Assembly: GCA_035564555.1 (NCBI GenBank)
Contig: DATMTS010000080.1
Coordinates: 1-12,206, forward strand
Source of the DNA: DATMTS01 sp035564555
GTDB lineage: Bacteria > Actinomycetota > Actinomycetes > Actinomycetales > Microbacteriaceae
Reading direction: 5' to 3'
DNA length: 12,206 nt
Shown: in pieces, positions 6,443 through 12,206 of the stretch
Layout of the letters: every line of letters begins with the position of its first letter
Numbering within the stretch: the stretch's first letter is position 1
The notes under the pieces: generated by a model
Databases searched by the model: none
What the model was told of the DNA's origin: nothing
Seen by the model: the letters and a program-made list of their open reading frames with translations, nothing else
Translations under genes and position numbers: made by a program

Positions 6443-7306
6443 CCCAAGGACTTCGCCGGACACCTGATCCCCGGCCGCATCTCGGCGCCGCGCTCGGTGC
6501 CCACCTCGATCCCCCGGCCCGAGTACGTCGGCAAGGACGGGCCCGCTCCGTTCACCGGCTCGGACGTGTATTCGCCGGATCAGATCGAGTTGATCCGCGA
6601 ATCCGGGCGCATCGCCGCGCAGGCCATCGAACTCGTCGGCGCAGCCGCACGCGCCGGCGTGACGACCGACGAATTGGATGCGCTCGGGCACGATTTCATG
6701 GTGGCGAACGGTGCGTACCCCTCGACGCTCGGTTATCGCGGTTTCCCGAAGTCCATCTGCACCTCCGTGAACGAAGTGATCTGCCACGGCATCCCCGACG
6801 ACACCGTGCTGGAAGACGGCGACATCATCAACATCGACGTGACGGCGTTCAAGAACGGCATGCACGGCGACAGCAACAAGACATTCGTCGTCGGCGACGC
6901 GAACGACACCGTGCGAGACCTGGTCGAACGCACCCGTGAGGCACTGAACCGCGGCATCAAGGCCGTGGCGCCCGGTCGTCAGGTCAATGTGATCGGACGC
7001 GCCATCGAGTCGTACGCACGCCGCTTCGGCTACGGCGTGGTGCGCGACTTCACCGGCCACGGCGTCGGCGAGGCGTTCCATTCCGGCCTGATCATTCCGC
7101 ACTACGACTCGGCACCGAATTACGACACGCAGATGCAGGTCGGCATGGTCTTCACGATCGAGCCGATGCTCACACTCGGCACGCACACCTGGGAGATCTG
7201 GCCCGACGATTGGACGGTCACGACCAAGGACAAGAGCCTGACGGCGCAGTTCGAGCACACCCTCGTCGTCACCGAGCGGGGGGCCGAGATTCTCACTCTT
7301 CCTTGA
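6440..7306 (+). CDS. map: Methionine aminopeptidase, type I (type Ic)
   Basis: It removes the initiator methionine from nascent proteins using a two-metal site. The 288-aa protein has all five metal ligands of the pita-bread fold: Asp133 (NIDVT), Asp144 (GDSNKTF), His207 (GHGVG), Glu241 (TIEPM) and Glu272 (QFEHT), plus the substrate-side His116 (ICHGIPD). An N-terminal extension of about 45 residues (PRSVPTSIPRPEYV) with a PxxP-like stretch is typical of the actinobacterial type Ic enzymes (Mtb MapB, about 285 aa) and is absent from E. coli Map. ATG 6440 sits in the palindromic divergent promoter; in-frame sequence upstream would run into the opposite gene. ppgK follows after 44 bp with its own candidate promoter. 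Confidence 0.96.
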   Translation: MPKDFAGHLIPGRISAPRSVPTSIPRPEYVGKDGPAPFTGSDVYSPDQIELIRESGRIAAQAIELVGAAARAGVTTDELDALGHDFMVANGAYPSTLGYRGFPKSICTSVNEVICHGIPDDTVLEDGDIINIDVTAFKNGMHGDSNKTFVVGDANDTVRDLVERTREALNRGIKAVAPGRQVNVIGRAIESYARRFGYGVVRDFTGHGVGEAFHSGLIIPHYDSAPNYDTQMQVGMVFTIEPMLTLGTHTWEIWPDDWTVTTKDKSLTAQFEHTLVVTERGAEILTLP

Positions 7307-7337
7307 GCCGAGCACGACTGCGGCCGCAGTCAACCGA

Positions 7338-7343
7338 TAGATT
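7338..7343 (+). promoter_or_regulatory. Candidate -10 box giving leaderless ppgK mRNA
   Basis: TAGATT ends 7 nt before the ppgK ATG (7351). The intervening TGCCGTC has no Shine-Dalgarno character. The box lies in the 44-bp gap after map, so ppgK can be transcribed apart from map. Confidence 0.5.
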
Positions 7344-7350
7344 TGCCGTC

Positions 7351-8130
7351 ATGAGCTCAAGCACGGCAATCGGAATCGACATCGGCGGCACGGGCATCAA
7401 AGGCGGAATCGTCGACCTCTCAACCGGTGAACTGGTCAGCGAACGCGTCAAGCTCGCCACCCCGCACGGCGGTGAACCGGACGACATCGTGAAGGTTGCG
7501 CGCGAGGTGCTCGACGCCCTCGCCGGCGACGACCCCACCGCTCCGATCGGGGTGTGCTTTCCCGCGATCGTGAAGAACGGACGCACCATGTCGGCGGCCA
7601 ACGTGTCGAAGAAGTGGGTCGGCCTCGAAGCGGAGAAGCTCTTCGAGAAGAACCTCGACCGCGACATCCTGTTCGTCAACGACGCGGACGCGGCGGGATA
7701 TGCCGAGACCGAGTTCGGCGCAGCGAAAGGCGTGCCGGGTCTCGTGATCCTGACCACGCTGGGCACCGGCATCGGGTCGGCCCTGATCTACGACGGAGTG
7801 CTGGTGCCCAACGCCGAACTCGGGCACCTGGAGATCGACGGACATGACGCGGAGTCCAAAGCGGCGTACTCGGCCATGGAGCGCGAGGATCTCAGCTGGG
7901 AGAAGTGGACGAAACGTCTCACGAAGTACTACAAGACCGTCGAGTTCCTGTTCTCTCCCGACCTCTTCGTGGTCGGAGGTGGTGTGTCGAAGAAGTGGAG
8001 CGAGTTCGGCGACCTGCTCGACATCGACACGAAGATCGTGCCGGCGGTCTACCGGAACAACGCCGGAATCCTCGGTGCCGCCGCCCTGGCCGCCAAGGGG
8101 CATCACAAGCGCACGGTCGTCAAGGCCTAG
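7351..8130 (+). CDS. ppgK: Polyphosphate glucokinase
   Basis: It phosphorylates glucose to glucose-6-phosphate using inorganic polyphosphate, and usually ATP as well; the family is typical of Actinobacteria. The 259-aa length is usual. The N-terminal phosphate loop is GIDIGGTGIKGGIVD (8-22). The segment NVSKKWVG (84-91) is the PpgK signature that separates it from ordinary ROK glucokinases. Asp111 in VNDADAAG is the probable catalytic base. LTTLGTGIGSALI (134-146) is the second phosphate motif, and AELGHLEIDG (155-164) contacts the sugar. The ROK zinc motif CxCGxxGC is absent, as normal for PpgK. ATG 7351 gives the canonical MSSSTAIGIDIGGT start; earlier in-frame starts would overlap map. It converges on rnpB, whose 3' end is about 17 bp past the stop. 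Confidence 0.95.
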   Translation: MSSSTAIGIDIGGTGIKGGIVDLSTGELVSERVKLATPHGGEPDDIVKVAREVLDALAGDDPTAPIGVCFPAIVKNGRTMSAANVSKKWVGLEAEKLFEKNLDRDILFVNDADAAGYAETEFGAAKGVPGLVILTTLGTGIGSALIYDGVLVPNAELGHLEIDGHDAESKAAYSAMEREDLSWEKWTKRLTKYYKTVEFLFSPDLFVVGGGVSKKWSEFGDLLDIDTKIVPAVYRNNAGILGAAALAAKGHHKRTVVKA

Positions 8131-8147
8131 AACGCCGGAACCGGAAA

Positions 8148-8543
8148 GCGGAATGGGCCGGCTGATACGCCGGGTTCTGTTCGATCGCGCCATGCGGCGC
8201 GACCTGGACGGCCATCTATCTCGAAGCCGCGTTGCCGCGGCTCTCTAGCGGTCTACCCGGAAACGAGACGAGCAGCCTCATTGTTTCCTGTCTGACCTTG
8301 CTCCGGGCGAGGTTTACCCAGCCGGCCGGGTCGCCCCGGCCGCTGGTGGTCTCTTACACCACCGTTTCACCCTTACCGCCGCTTACGCGACGGCGGTCTG
8401 CTTTCTGTTGCACTTTCTCGCGGGTTGCCCCGGGTGGGTGTTACCCACCGCCCTGCTCTGCGGAGCCCGGACGTTCCTCGGCATCCATCCGTCGCGTTAC
8501 CGCGTCAGGTGGATGACGCGACCGTCTTGCCGACCCATTCCGC
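8148..8543 (-). ncRNA. rnpB: RNase P RNA, bacterial type A
   Basis: This is the catalytic RNA that trims the 5' leader from pre-tRNAs. Read on the minus strand it has the conserved GAGGAACGTCCGGGCTC (8479-8463), ACAGAAAGCAGACCGCC (about 8408-8392), GGTAAACCTCGCC, and near the 3' end ACAGAACCCGGCGTATC (8180-8164). The termini are set by helix P1: GCGGAATGGGTCGG (8543-8530) pairs with CCGGCCCATTCCGC (8161-8148), 14 bp with one G:U. This gives about 396 nt, normal for the type; the ends could each be off by a few bases. A TACGCT box 5 nt upstream agrees with the 5' end. Short reading frames across this interval are not genes. Confidence 0.95.
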
Positions 8544-8548
8544 CACCC

Positions 8549-8554
8549 AGCGTA
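8549..8554 (-). promoter_or_regulatory. Candidate rnpB -10 box
   Basis: TACGCT (8554-8549) lies 5 nt before the first paired base of P1 (8543) and predicts initiation there. It sits in the 27-bp gap after the preceding gene. The -35 region would fall at or next to that gene's stop codon, where no strong hexamer is seen. Confidence 0.5.
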
Positions 8555-8570
8555 GCGTGCGTATCCGAGC

Positions 8571-9305
8571 CTAGGAGTTCTCGTCACGCACCAGGATCGC
8601 GCCGCTGTCTGGGCACAGGACCACCTCATCAGGCGCAGCGCGGCGCACCGCCTCGAGGTCGACCGGCGCCAACTTCACGTTGCTGCCCAGCGATACGCCG
8701 TGCACCAGCGCTGCCGCTCCGATGCCGTAACGGCTTCGCTGTTTCTCGTAGAGCGCGAGCAACTCGTCGTCGACGGCTGAGGCGATGGCGGCTCGGTCCG
8801 CCTCCGCCGCCACGCGGTCACGATCGATAACCGCCTGCTCGACCTCGATCGCCTCTTCCAGCGCCGCTGCCCTGGCGGCGAGCTCATCGCGTTCGGCATC
8901 GATTCCGGCCAGTTCGTCCTCGAGGGCATCGATGTGTTCCATCACCGCCAGCTCGATGTCTTCAAGATCGCTGCGCCGTTTGGCGAGGGCTGCGAGCTCG
9001 GACTCCAGCGCCGTGACATCCTTCACCGAAGCCGTGTGCTGCAGGCGGTCGGTGTCCCTGGAGATGCGGGCCTCGACGACGGCGACATCGGATTCGGCAC
9101 GCTTCAACTCGGCACGTGCATCCTCGAGCCGACCGGTCGCATCCAGGTGCCGGGCTCGTGCGCCATCGATCTGCGGGGACAGTGCGGTCAATTGTGCGCG
9201 TTGCGGCAGGTTCGCACTGACATGCGCCAATTGCTGCAGACGGGTGTCGAGCGCCTGCACGCGCAAGAGCTGCTTCTGGGCTTCCGGGCTGGCCTTCACG
9301 GGCAT
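8571..9305 (-). CDS. Coiled-coil DUF164/zinc-ribbon family protein with degenerate zinc ribbon
   Basis: The 244-aa protein has a long charged helical region (about residues 8-190, for example LESELAALAKRRSDLEDIEL), predicted as an antiparallel coiled-coil hairpin. A C-terminal module follows: YGIGAAALVHGVSLGSNVKLAP, then RRAAPDEVVLCPDSGAILVR. This is the plan of the actinobacterial C4-type zinc-ribbon family (Mycobacterium Rv2229c, MSMEG_4306), also next to a Nif3-like gene there. The usual two CxxC pairs are absent: the first is replaced by VHGVSLGSN and the second is CPDSG, leaving one cysteine (Cys231). Zinc binding of the normal kind is therefore unlikely. Function is unknown; nucleic-acid or partner binding is inference. 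ATG 9305 has a modest purine-rich upstream (GGAAGCGAGACGAG). It lies 51 bp after the Nif3-like gene. Confidence 0.85.
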   Translation of the reverse strand: MPVKASPEAQKQLLRVQALDTRLQQLAHVSANLPQRAQLTALSPQIDGARARHLDATGRLEDARAELKRAESDVAVVEARISRDTDRLQHTASVKDVTALESELAALAKRRSDLEDIELAVMEHIDALEDELAGIDAERDELAARAAALEEAIEVEQAVIDRDRVAAEADRAAIASAVDDELLALYEKQRSRYGIGAAALVHGVSLGSNVKLAPVDLEAVRRAAPDEVVLCPDSGAILVRDENS

Positions 9306-9337
9306 CTCGTCTCGCTTCCGGGCTGAGGGACGTCTCC

Positions 9338-9343
9338 ACCGTA
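9338..9343 (-). promoter_or_regulatory. Possible internal -10 box for the coiled-coil gene
   Basis: TACGGT (9343-9338) in the 51-bp gap after the Nif3-like gene fits TANNNT and would give a leader of about 25 nt. There is no supporting -35. Read-through from the Nif3-like gene is equally plausible. Confidence 0.25.
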
Positions 9344-9356
9344 GTGCAGCGTGCGG

Positions 9357-10175
9357 CTACTGCATGATGGCGAAGTCCCACGGATCGGTGCGCAGTTCGC
9401 TCACGGTGACCTCGACCCCCGGCAGCGCGTCGCGCAGCTGTTCGGCCGCCTTCTCGAGCCACAGCCATTCACTCGCCCAATGTGACACGTCGATCAGCGC
9501 GGGCCCACCGCCCAGTACCGCCTGTTCGCGCGCCTCTGACGCGGGATGGTGGCGCAGATCCGAGGTGATGTACACGTCGGATGCCCGCACGGCAGGCTCG
9601 CTCAGGTACGCGTCGCCTGCGCCCCCGCACAGCGCCACGGTGGCGACGGGCGCCGCGAAGTCTCCGGAGACGCGCACTCCTGAGGCGGTGGGCGGCAGGA
9701 TGCCGGCAAGCTCGCGCGCGAGGCTGCCGAGCGTCGTCGGTGCGCTCAGCGTTCCGACGCGGCCGATGCCGCTTCCGGCTGCCAGCCCCGCGACGATCGG
9801 TCGCACACCGAGCAGGCCGAGTCGCTGGGCGATGACGTCTGAGACCCCGTCGGGGACCACGTCCGCGTTGGTGTGCGCGGTGACCAACGCGCAACCGGCC
9901 CTGATCAGCCGGGCGATCAGTGCGCCCTTGTACCGGTCCTCCGCGACCGATGTCGCACCGCGCAACAACAACGGATGATGTGCGACGATCAGGTCGATGT
10001 GATCATCGATCGCCTCGTCGACCGTGGCGGCCACTGCATCCACGACGAGCCGCAGCCGCGTCACCGGAGCGCGCGGGTCGCCGGAAACGGGACCGGGCGC
10101 ATCCCATGCCTCCGCGCCGGTGCTGGGCCAGAGTGCGTCGATCACATCAAGGGTTTCGGCGAGGGAGGGCGACAT
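9357..10175 (-). CDS. Nif3-like dinuclear metal centre protein (NIF3/YbgI family)
   Basis: The 272-aa protein carries the family's metal-binding residues in order and spacing: His66-His67 (IVAHHPLLL), His101 and Asp105 (TAHTNAD), and His232-Glu236 (DVSHWASEW), matching E. coli YbgI His63-His64, Asp101, and the His215/Glu219 pair. Family members form hexameric rings with two metals per subunit; the substrate is not settled, although GTP cyclohydrolase-like and hydrolase roles have been proposed. It is the first gene of the minus-strand set leading to the coiled-coil protein and rnpB. The Nif3 plus zinc-ribbon pair is also found in Mycobacterium, which suggests a functional link. ATG 10175 is favoured by TAGGCT 6 nt upstream and by the start MSPSLAETLDVIDALWP. 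It diverges from thyA. Confidence 0.9.
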   Translation of the reverse strand: MSPSLAETLDVIDALWPSTGAEAWDAPGPVSGDPRAPVTRLRLVVDAVAATVDEAIDDHIDLIVAHHPLLLRGATSVAEDRYKGALIARLIRAGCALVTAHTNADVVPDGVSDVIAQRLGLLGVRPIVAGLAAGSGIGRVGTLSAPTTLGSLARELAGILPPTASGVRVSGDFAAPVATVALCGGAGDAYLSEPAVRASDVYITSDLRHHPASEAREQAVLGGGPALIDVSHWASEWLWLEKAAEQLRDALPGVEVTVSELRTDPWDFAIMQ

Positions 10176-10181
10176 GGCACG

Positions 10182-10187
10182 AGCCTA
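10182..10187 (-). promoter_or_regulatory. Candidate -10 box giving leaderless mRNA for the Nif3-like gene
   Basis: TAGGCT (10187-10182) ends 6 nt before the ATG at 10175. The intervening CGTGCC has no ribosome-binding character. Confidence 0.45.
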
Positions 10188-10227
10188 CTTCGCCTTAAGC
10201 AGCGCGCAGCAGGCCGATGCCAGCACC

Positions 10228-10254
10228 GCACGCGGCACGCGCTGGCTTGCGTGC
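10228..10254. repeat. Short direct and inverted repeats in the Nif3/thyA divergent spacer
   Basis: GCACGCG occurs twice in tandem (10228-10234, 10235-10241), and GCACGC (10235-10240) can pair with GCGTGC (10249-10254) across 8 nt. It lies 20 to 46 bp upstream of the thyA -10 box. An operator or a transcribed hairpin is possible, but base composition alone makes such repeats common here. Confidence 0.3.
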
Positions 10255-10273
10255 GCGAGGCGCTCGGCCGACG

Positions 10274-10279
10274 TACGAT
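10274..10279 (+). promoter_or_regulatory. Candidate -10 box of thyA-folA
   Basis: TACGAT is a good TANNNT box. It ends 7 nt before the second ATG (10287) and only 1 nt before the first (10281). The usual 6-7 nt distance to the start site therefore favours ATG 10287 on a leaderless mRNA. Confidence 0.5.
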
Positions 10280-10280
10280 C

Positions 10281-11096
10281 ATGGCGATGGACTCTGCGAT
10301 CGTGACCCCGTATGAAGACCTGCTGCGCGACGTGCTCGCGAACGGCTCCGCCAAGTCCGACCGCACCGGAACCGGTACGCGCAGCGTGTTCGGCCGGCAG
10401 TTGCGTTACGACCTGGCGCAGGGCTTCCCGCTGATCACGACCAAGCGCGTTCATTTCCGCTCGGTCGCCTACGAGCTGCTCTGGTTTCTGCGCGGCGACG
10501 GAAACGTGCGCTGGCTGCAGCAGAACGGCGTGACGATCTGGGATGAATGGGCCGATGCGAACGGGGACCTCGGGCCGGTCTACGGCGTTCAATGGCGATC
10601 CTGGCCGACCCCGTCCGGGGAGCACGTCGACCAGATCGCGCAGGTCATCGACACGCTTCGCACGAATCCCGACTCGCGTCGAATGCTCGTCTCGGCGTGG
10701 AACGTGGCAGACATTCCGAACATGGCTCTCGCACCGTGCCACGCCCTGTTCCAGTTCTATGTCGCAGACGGCCGACTCTCCTGTCAGCTGTACCAGCGCA
10801 GTGCCGACCTGTTCCTCGGTGTGCCGTTCAACATCGCCAGCTATGCACTCCTGACCATGATGGTGGCCGACCAGGTCGGCCTGCAGCCGGGCGAGTTCAT
10901 CTGGACCGGCGGTGACTGCCACATCTACGACAACCACCTGCAACAGGTCGAGGAGCAGTTGACGCGCACCCCCTACCCGTATCCCACGTTGCAGTTCGCC
11001 CGAACGCCGCAGTCGATCTTCGACTACTCGTTCGATGACATCCGATTGGTCGACTACACGCACCACCCCGCGATCCGTGCGGCCGTGGCCGTATGA
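10281..11096 (+). CDS. thyA: Thymidylate synthase
   Basis: It converts dUMP to dTMP using methylene-tetrahydrofolate, releasing dihydrofolate. The protein is 271 aa from ATG 10281 or 269 aa from ATG 10287 (MDSAIVTPYEDLL). Landmarks: SDRTGTGTRSVFG (26-38), ELLWFLRGDGNVRWL (65-79), GPVYGVQWRSW (98-108), paired arginines DSRR (131-134), the catalytic Cys153 in ALAPCHALFQFYV, SCQLYQRSADLFLGVPFN (167-184), and the C-terminus PAIRAAVAV. GDCHIYDNH (211-219) replaces the more usual GDxHxYxNH with Cys at the variable place. The TACGAT box upstream favours the second ATG. The stop overlaps the folA start by 4 nt, so the enzyme is coupled to the one that recycles its product. Longer upstream reading would enter the Nif3 gene and is rejected. 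Confidence 0.96.
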   Translation: MAMDSAIVTPYEDLLRDVLANGSAKSDRTGTGTRSVFGRQLRYDLAQGFPLITTKRVHFRSVAYELLWFLRGDGNVRWLQQNGVTIWDEWADANGDLGPVYGVQWRSWPTPSGEHVDQIAQVIDTLRTNPDSRRMLVSAWNVADIPNMALAPCHALFQFYVADGRLSCQLYQRSADLFLGVPFNIASYALLTMMVADQVGLQPGEFIWTGGDCHIYDNHLQQVEEQLTRTPYPYPTLQFARTPQSIFDYSFDDIRLVDYTHHPAIRAAVAV

Positions 11097-11608
11097 CCCT
11101 CGGGCTGATCTGGGCGCAGACGCGCAGCGGAGTGATCGGGGCCGGCGGCACCATGCCGTGGCACCTGCCGGAGGATGCGGGTCATTTCCGTCGCGTGACG
11201 ACCGGTTCGACCGTCGTGATGGGTCGGAAGACCTGGGATTCGCTGCCGCCACGGTTCCGGCCGCTGCCTGATCGGCGCAACCTCGTCGTCACCCGTCAGA
11301 CCGGCTGGACGGCTGCGGGGGCCGAGGTCTTCGGGTCGATCGAGGCTGCTCTCGCAGCGGCCGAGGGCTCGACGTGGGTCATCGGTGGCGGGGAACTGTA
11401 TCGCGCCACGATCGGTTCCGCCGATGTGCTCGAAGTGACCGAGATCGACCTCGATGTGGCAGGAGACACCAGAGCGCCGGACATCGACTCGAGCCGCTGG
11501 CATGCCCAGGACACTGATCGCGCCCAGGCACACGACCGCGGACCGGAGGGCGACTGGGCGGTATCGGCCGGCGGCGTGCGTTACCGATTCGTGCGCTACG
11601 TGCGCTGA
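11093..11608 (+). CDS. folA: Dihydrofolate reductase
   Basis: It reduces dihydrofolate to tetrahydrofolate with NADPH, recycling the folate oxidised by ThyA. The 171-aa protein shows LIWAQTRSGVIGAGGTMPWHLPED (5-28) with catalytic Asp28 and Phe32, the NADPH-binding VVMGRKTWDSLP (41-52), NLVVTRQ (63-69), and WVIGGGELY (95-103). The C-terminal part (about 125-160) is longer and more charged than in E. coli FolA (159 aa), as in several actinobacterial enzymes. It overlaps the thyA stop by 4 nt (ATGA) with no strong ribosome site of its own, so translation is likely coupled. A short hairpin follows the stop. Confidence 0.95.
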   Translation: MTLGLIWAQTRSGVIGAGGTMPWHLPEDAGHFRRVTTGSTVVMGRKTWDSLPPRFRPLPDRRNLVVTRQTGWTAAGAEVFGSIEAALAAAEGSTWVIGGGELYRATIGSADVLEVTEIDLDVAGDTRAPDIDSSRWHAQDTDRAQAHDRGPEGDWAVSAGGVRYRFVRYVR

Positions 11609-11635
11609 CGGTTCTCTCAGCTCTGACCCTGTCGG

Positions 11636-11651
11636 CGGTTCGCTCGAACCG
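11636..11651 (+). terminator. Weak hairpin after thyA-folA
   Basis: CGGTTC (11636-11641) pairs with GAACCG (11646-11651) around a GCTC loop, 28 bp after the folA stop. There is no T-tract, so this may only be a partial or factor-dependent stop. Confidence 0.35.
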
Positions 11652-11673
11652 ACCGTGCGCTCTCGAGTCTCGC

Positions 11674-11689
11674 CCGGCCGACGAGCCGG
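11674..11689 (-). terminator. Weak hairpin after the 35-aa peptide gene
   Basis: CCGGC (11674-11678) pairs with GCCGG (11685-11689) around a 6-nt loop, directly after the TAA of the minus-strand peptide gene. It has no T-tract. With the hairpin at 11636-11651 it fills the convergent gap. Confidence 0.3.
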
Positions 11690-11797
11690 TTACTTGTCGC
11701 GGTACGGAGACCGGGCCATCTGAATCGCGCCTGCGACGCCGAGGATCGCGCCGATGGCGCCGATCACGATAAGGATGCTCCACAGAACCGATTCCAT
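11690..11797 (-). CDS. Small single-pass membrane peptide (35 aa)
   Basis: The peptide starts MESVLWSILIVIG, has one hydrophobic span covering about residues 4-26, and ends in a basic tail (ARSPYRDK), so the C-terminus probably stays in the cytoplasm. The span is rich in Gly, Ala and Ile (GAIGAILGVAGAI), suitable for helix packing. I do not recognise a family. ATG 11797 is supported by CATAAT (11810-11805), one mismatch from TATAAT, 7 nt upstream; an alternative ATG at 11821 adds MTPAIIEG (43 aa) and has no better signal. It faces folA and is transcribed away from the secreted-protein gene. It could be a regulatory membrane peptide; that is only inference. Confidence 0.6.
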   Translation of the reverse strand: MESVLWSILIVIGAIGAILGVAGAIQMARSPYRDK

Positions 11798-11804
11798 ACC
11801 TTCG

Positions 11805-11810
11805 ATTATG
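11805..11810 (-). promoter_or_regulatory. Candidate -10 box of the 35-aa membrane peptide gene
   Basis: CATAAT (11810-11805) is one base from TATAAT and ends 7 nt before ATG 11797. The spacer CGAAGGT contains AAGG, but too close to the ATG for a normal ribosome site. Confidence 0.45.
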
Positions 11811-11835
11811 GCAGGAGTCATCCGAATGGGGCACG

Positions 11836-11849
11836 CGGGCACTCTTGTG
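11836..11849. repeat. Second copy of the CGGGCACTCT repeat core
   Basis: CGGGCACTCTTGTG differs at one position from the reverse complement of 831-844. GCACTC (11839-11844) can also pair with GAGTGC (11862-11867). It lies in the spacer between two divergent genes, 11 kb from the first copy. Confidence 0.5.
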
Positions 11850-11928
11850 GGCGTCATATGCGAGTGCGAGACTCGAACCACGTCGGCACCTGCTGGTGTC
11901 GGCGTGCCGCTTCGGCTGGCGAGAAACC

Positions 11929-12206
11929 ATGATTTCGAATCGACGAACATCCAAGGCAGCATCACGGCGAGAGGGCTCTCGCCGTCGGACGAGGTCGTGT
12001 CTGATCGCCTCCGCTCTCCTGCTCGTCGCAGCGCTTGCCCCGGCATTGGTTCTGGCTCCCACCACCGCCTACGCCGACACACCCGCTCCGGTTCCCCCGC
12101 CGACGCCGAGCAGCATCCCCACTCCGATACCGGCGCCGACCGTCACGCCGATACCGGCGCCGACCGTCACGAAGCCCACCCCGACTACCACGCCCACCCC
12201 GATCCC
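11929..12206 (+). CDS. Secreted Pro/Thr-rich protein (3' end outside window)
   Basis: The first 92 residues are visible. A long basic N-region (MISNRRTSKAASRREGSRRR) is followed by a hydrophobic core at about 24-43 (CLIASALLLVAALAPALVLA) and a likely signal-peptidase site AYA-D at 47-50. After cleavage the chain is a low-complexity Pro/Thr/Pro-Ala stretch, including two copies of PIPAPTVT, typical of a flexible wall-spanning or glycosylated linker. The functional domain lies beyond the window, so the role cannot be named. The ribosome site is weak (GGCGAG, 8 nt before ATG 11929). The frame is open upstream to 11773, so a start at GTG 11896 is possible, but the ATG gives the more normal signal peptide. 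Confidence 0.7.
   Translation, partial: MISNRRTSKAASRREGSRRRTRSCLIASALLLVAALAPALVLAPTTAYADTPAPVPPPTPSSIPTPIPAPTVTPIPAPTVTKPTPTTTPTPI
12124..12171 (+). repeat. Perfect 24-bp tandem duplication in the secreted-protein gene
   Basis: The unit at 12124-12147 is repeated exactly at 12148-12171, in frame, encoding PIPAPTVT twice. Identity at third codon positions suggests a recent duplication or repeat-length variation. Confidence 0.9.

Noticed and set aside
6428..7333. Open minus-strand extension upstream of the SPOR-like gene, opposite map
   Set aside because: It would run antisense through all of map. The SPOR-like start at 6427 has a promoter-like box and a family-typical N-terminus.
8131..8147. 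CCGGAACCGGAA repeat after ppgK as a terminator
   Set aside because: Only a 4-bp stem with a 2-nt loop can form and there is no T-tract, so it is not supported as an intrinsic terminator.
8232..8516. Short open frames across the RNase P RNA
   Set aside because: They lie on the complement of a well-supported structural RNA and have no protein-like features.
9873..10280. Upstream in-frame extension of thyA
   Set aside because: It overlaps the Nif3-like gene on the other strand and precedes the normal ThyA N-terminus; the TACGAT box lies just before the accepted start.
11853..11890. tRNA-like 3' part on the minus strand (GGTTCGAGTCTCGC)
   Set aside because: The T-loop-like sequence has no pairing T-stem and no matching acceptor or anticodon arm. 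It is not a tRNA and gives no evidence of an attachment site.
1..12206. CRISPR array, insertion sequence, toxin-antitoxin pair, defence or biosynthetic cluster
   Set aside because: Both strands were read for spaced direct repeats, transposase motifs and known system genes, and none were seen. Only two short tandem duplications and one two-copy palindromic motif are present.

Overview
The window is high-GC DNA from an actinobacterium. The gene set and order fit the family Microbacteriaceae: glnA2-glnE, panB, a type Ic methionine aminopeptidase with an N-terminal extension, polyphosphate glucokinase, a type A RNase P RNA, a DUF164-like coiled-coil protein, a Nif3-like protein, and thyA-folA. 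The assignment rests on protein families and synteny remembered from Mycobacterium and Microbacteriaceae. No search was run.

Layout. (1) Positions 1-726 hold three short, tightly coupled plus-strand reading frames: the end of a Pro/Thr-linked protein, a protein with one membrane segment and a coiled coil, and a small hydrophobic protein. They resemble an actinophage lysis cassette and are probably the right end of a prophage or phage-derived element. (2) Positions 727-914 are non-coding and carry a large nested hairpin. (3) On the minus strand, glnA (5267 to 3930) and glnE (3920 to 915) form a nitrogen-assimilation operon. (4) panB (+) diverges from glnA and runs head-on, with a 2-bp gap, into a 66-aa SPOR-like gene (-). 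That gene shares an 18-bp palindromic start region with divergent map (+). (5) ppgK (+) follows map and converges on rnpB (-). Upstream of rnpB on the same strand lie a coiled-coil/zinc-ribbon-like gene and a Nif3-like gene. (6) thyA-folA (+) diverges from the Nif3-like gene, makes dTMP and regenerates tetrahydrofolate. A 35-aa membrane peptide gene (-) faces it. (7) The window ends inside a secreted Pro/Thr-rich protein.

The most useful observation is regulatory. Seven of the ten genes with independent starts have a TANNNT-like -10 box (one is CATAAT) ending 6-7 nt before the ATG, which predicts leaderless mRNAs. At map and the SPOR-like gene, two such promoters face each other in one palindrome, so each -10 box overlaps the other gene's start codon. 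The other notable points are loss of three of the four zinc-ribbon cysteines in the DUF164-like protein, a repeated hairpin element, and short tandem repeats in two coding regions. I see no defence system, CRISPR array, transposase or biosynthetic cluster. Apart from the left edge this is ordinary core chromosome.
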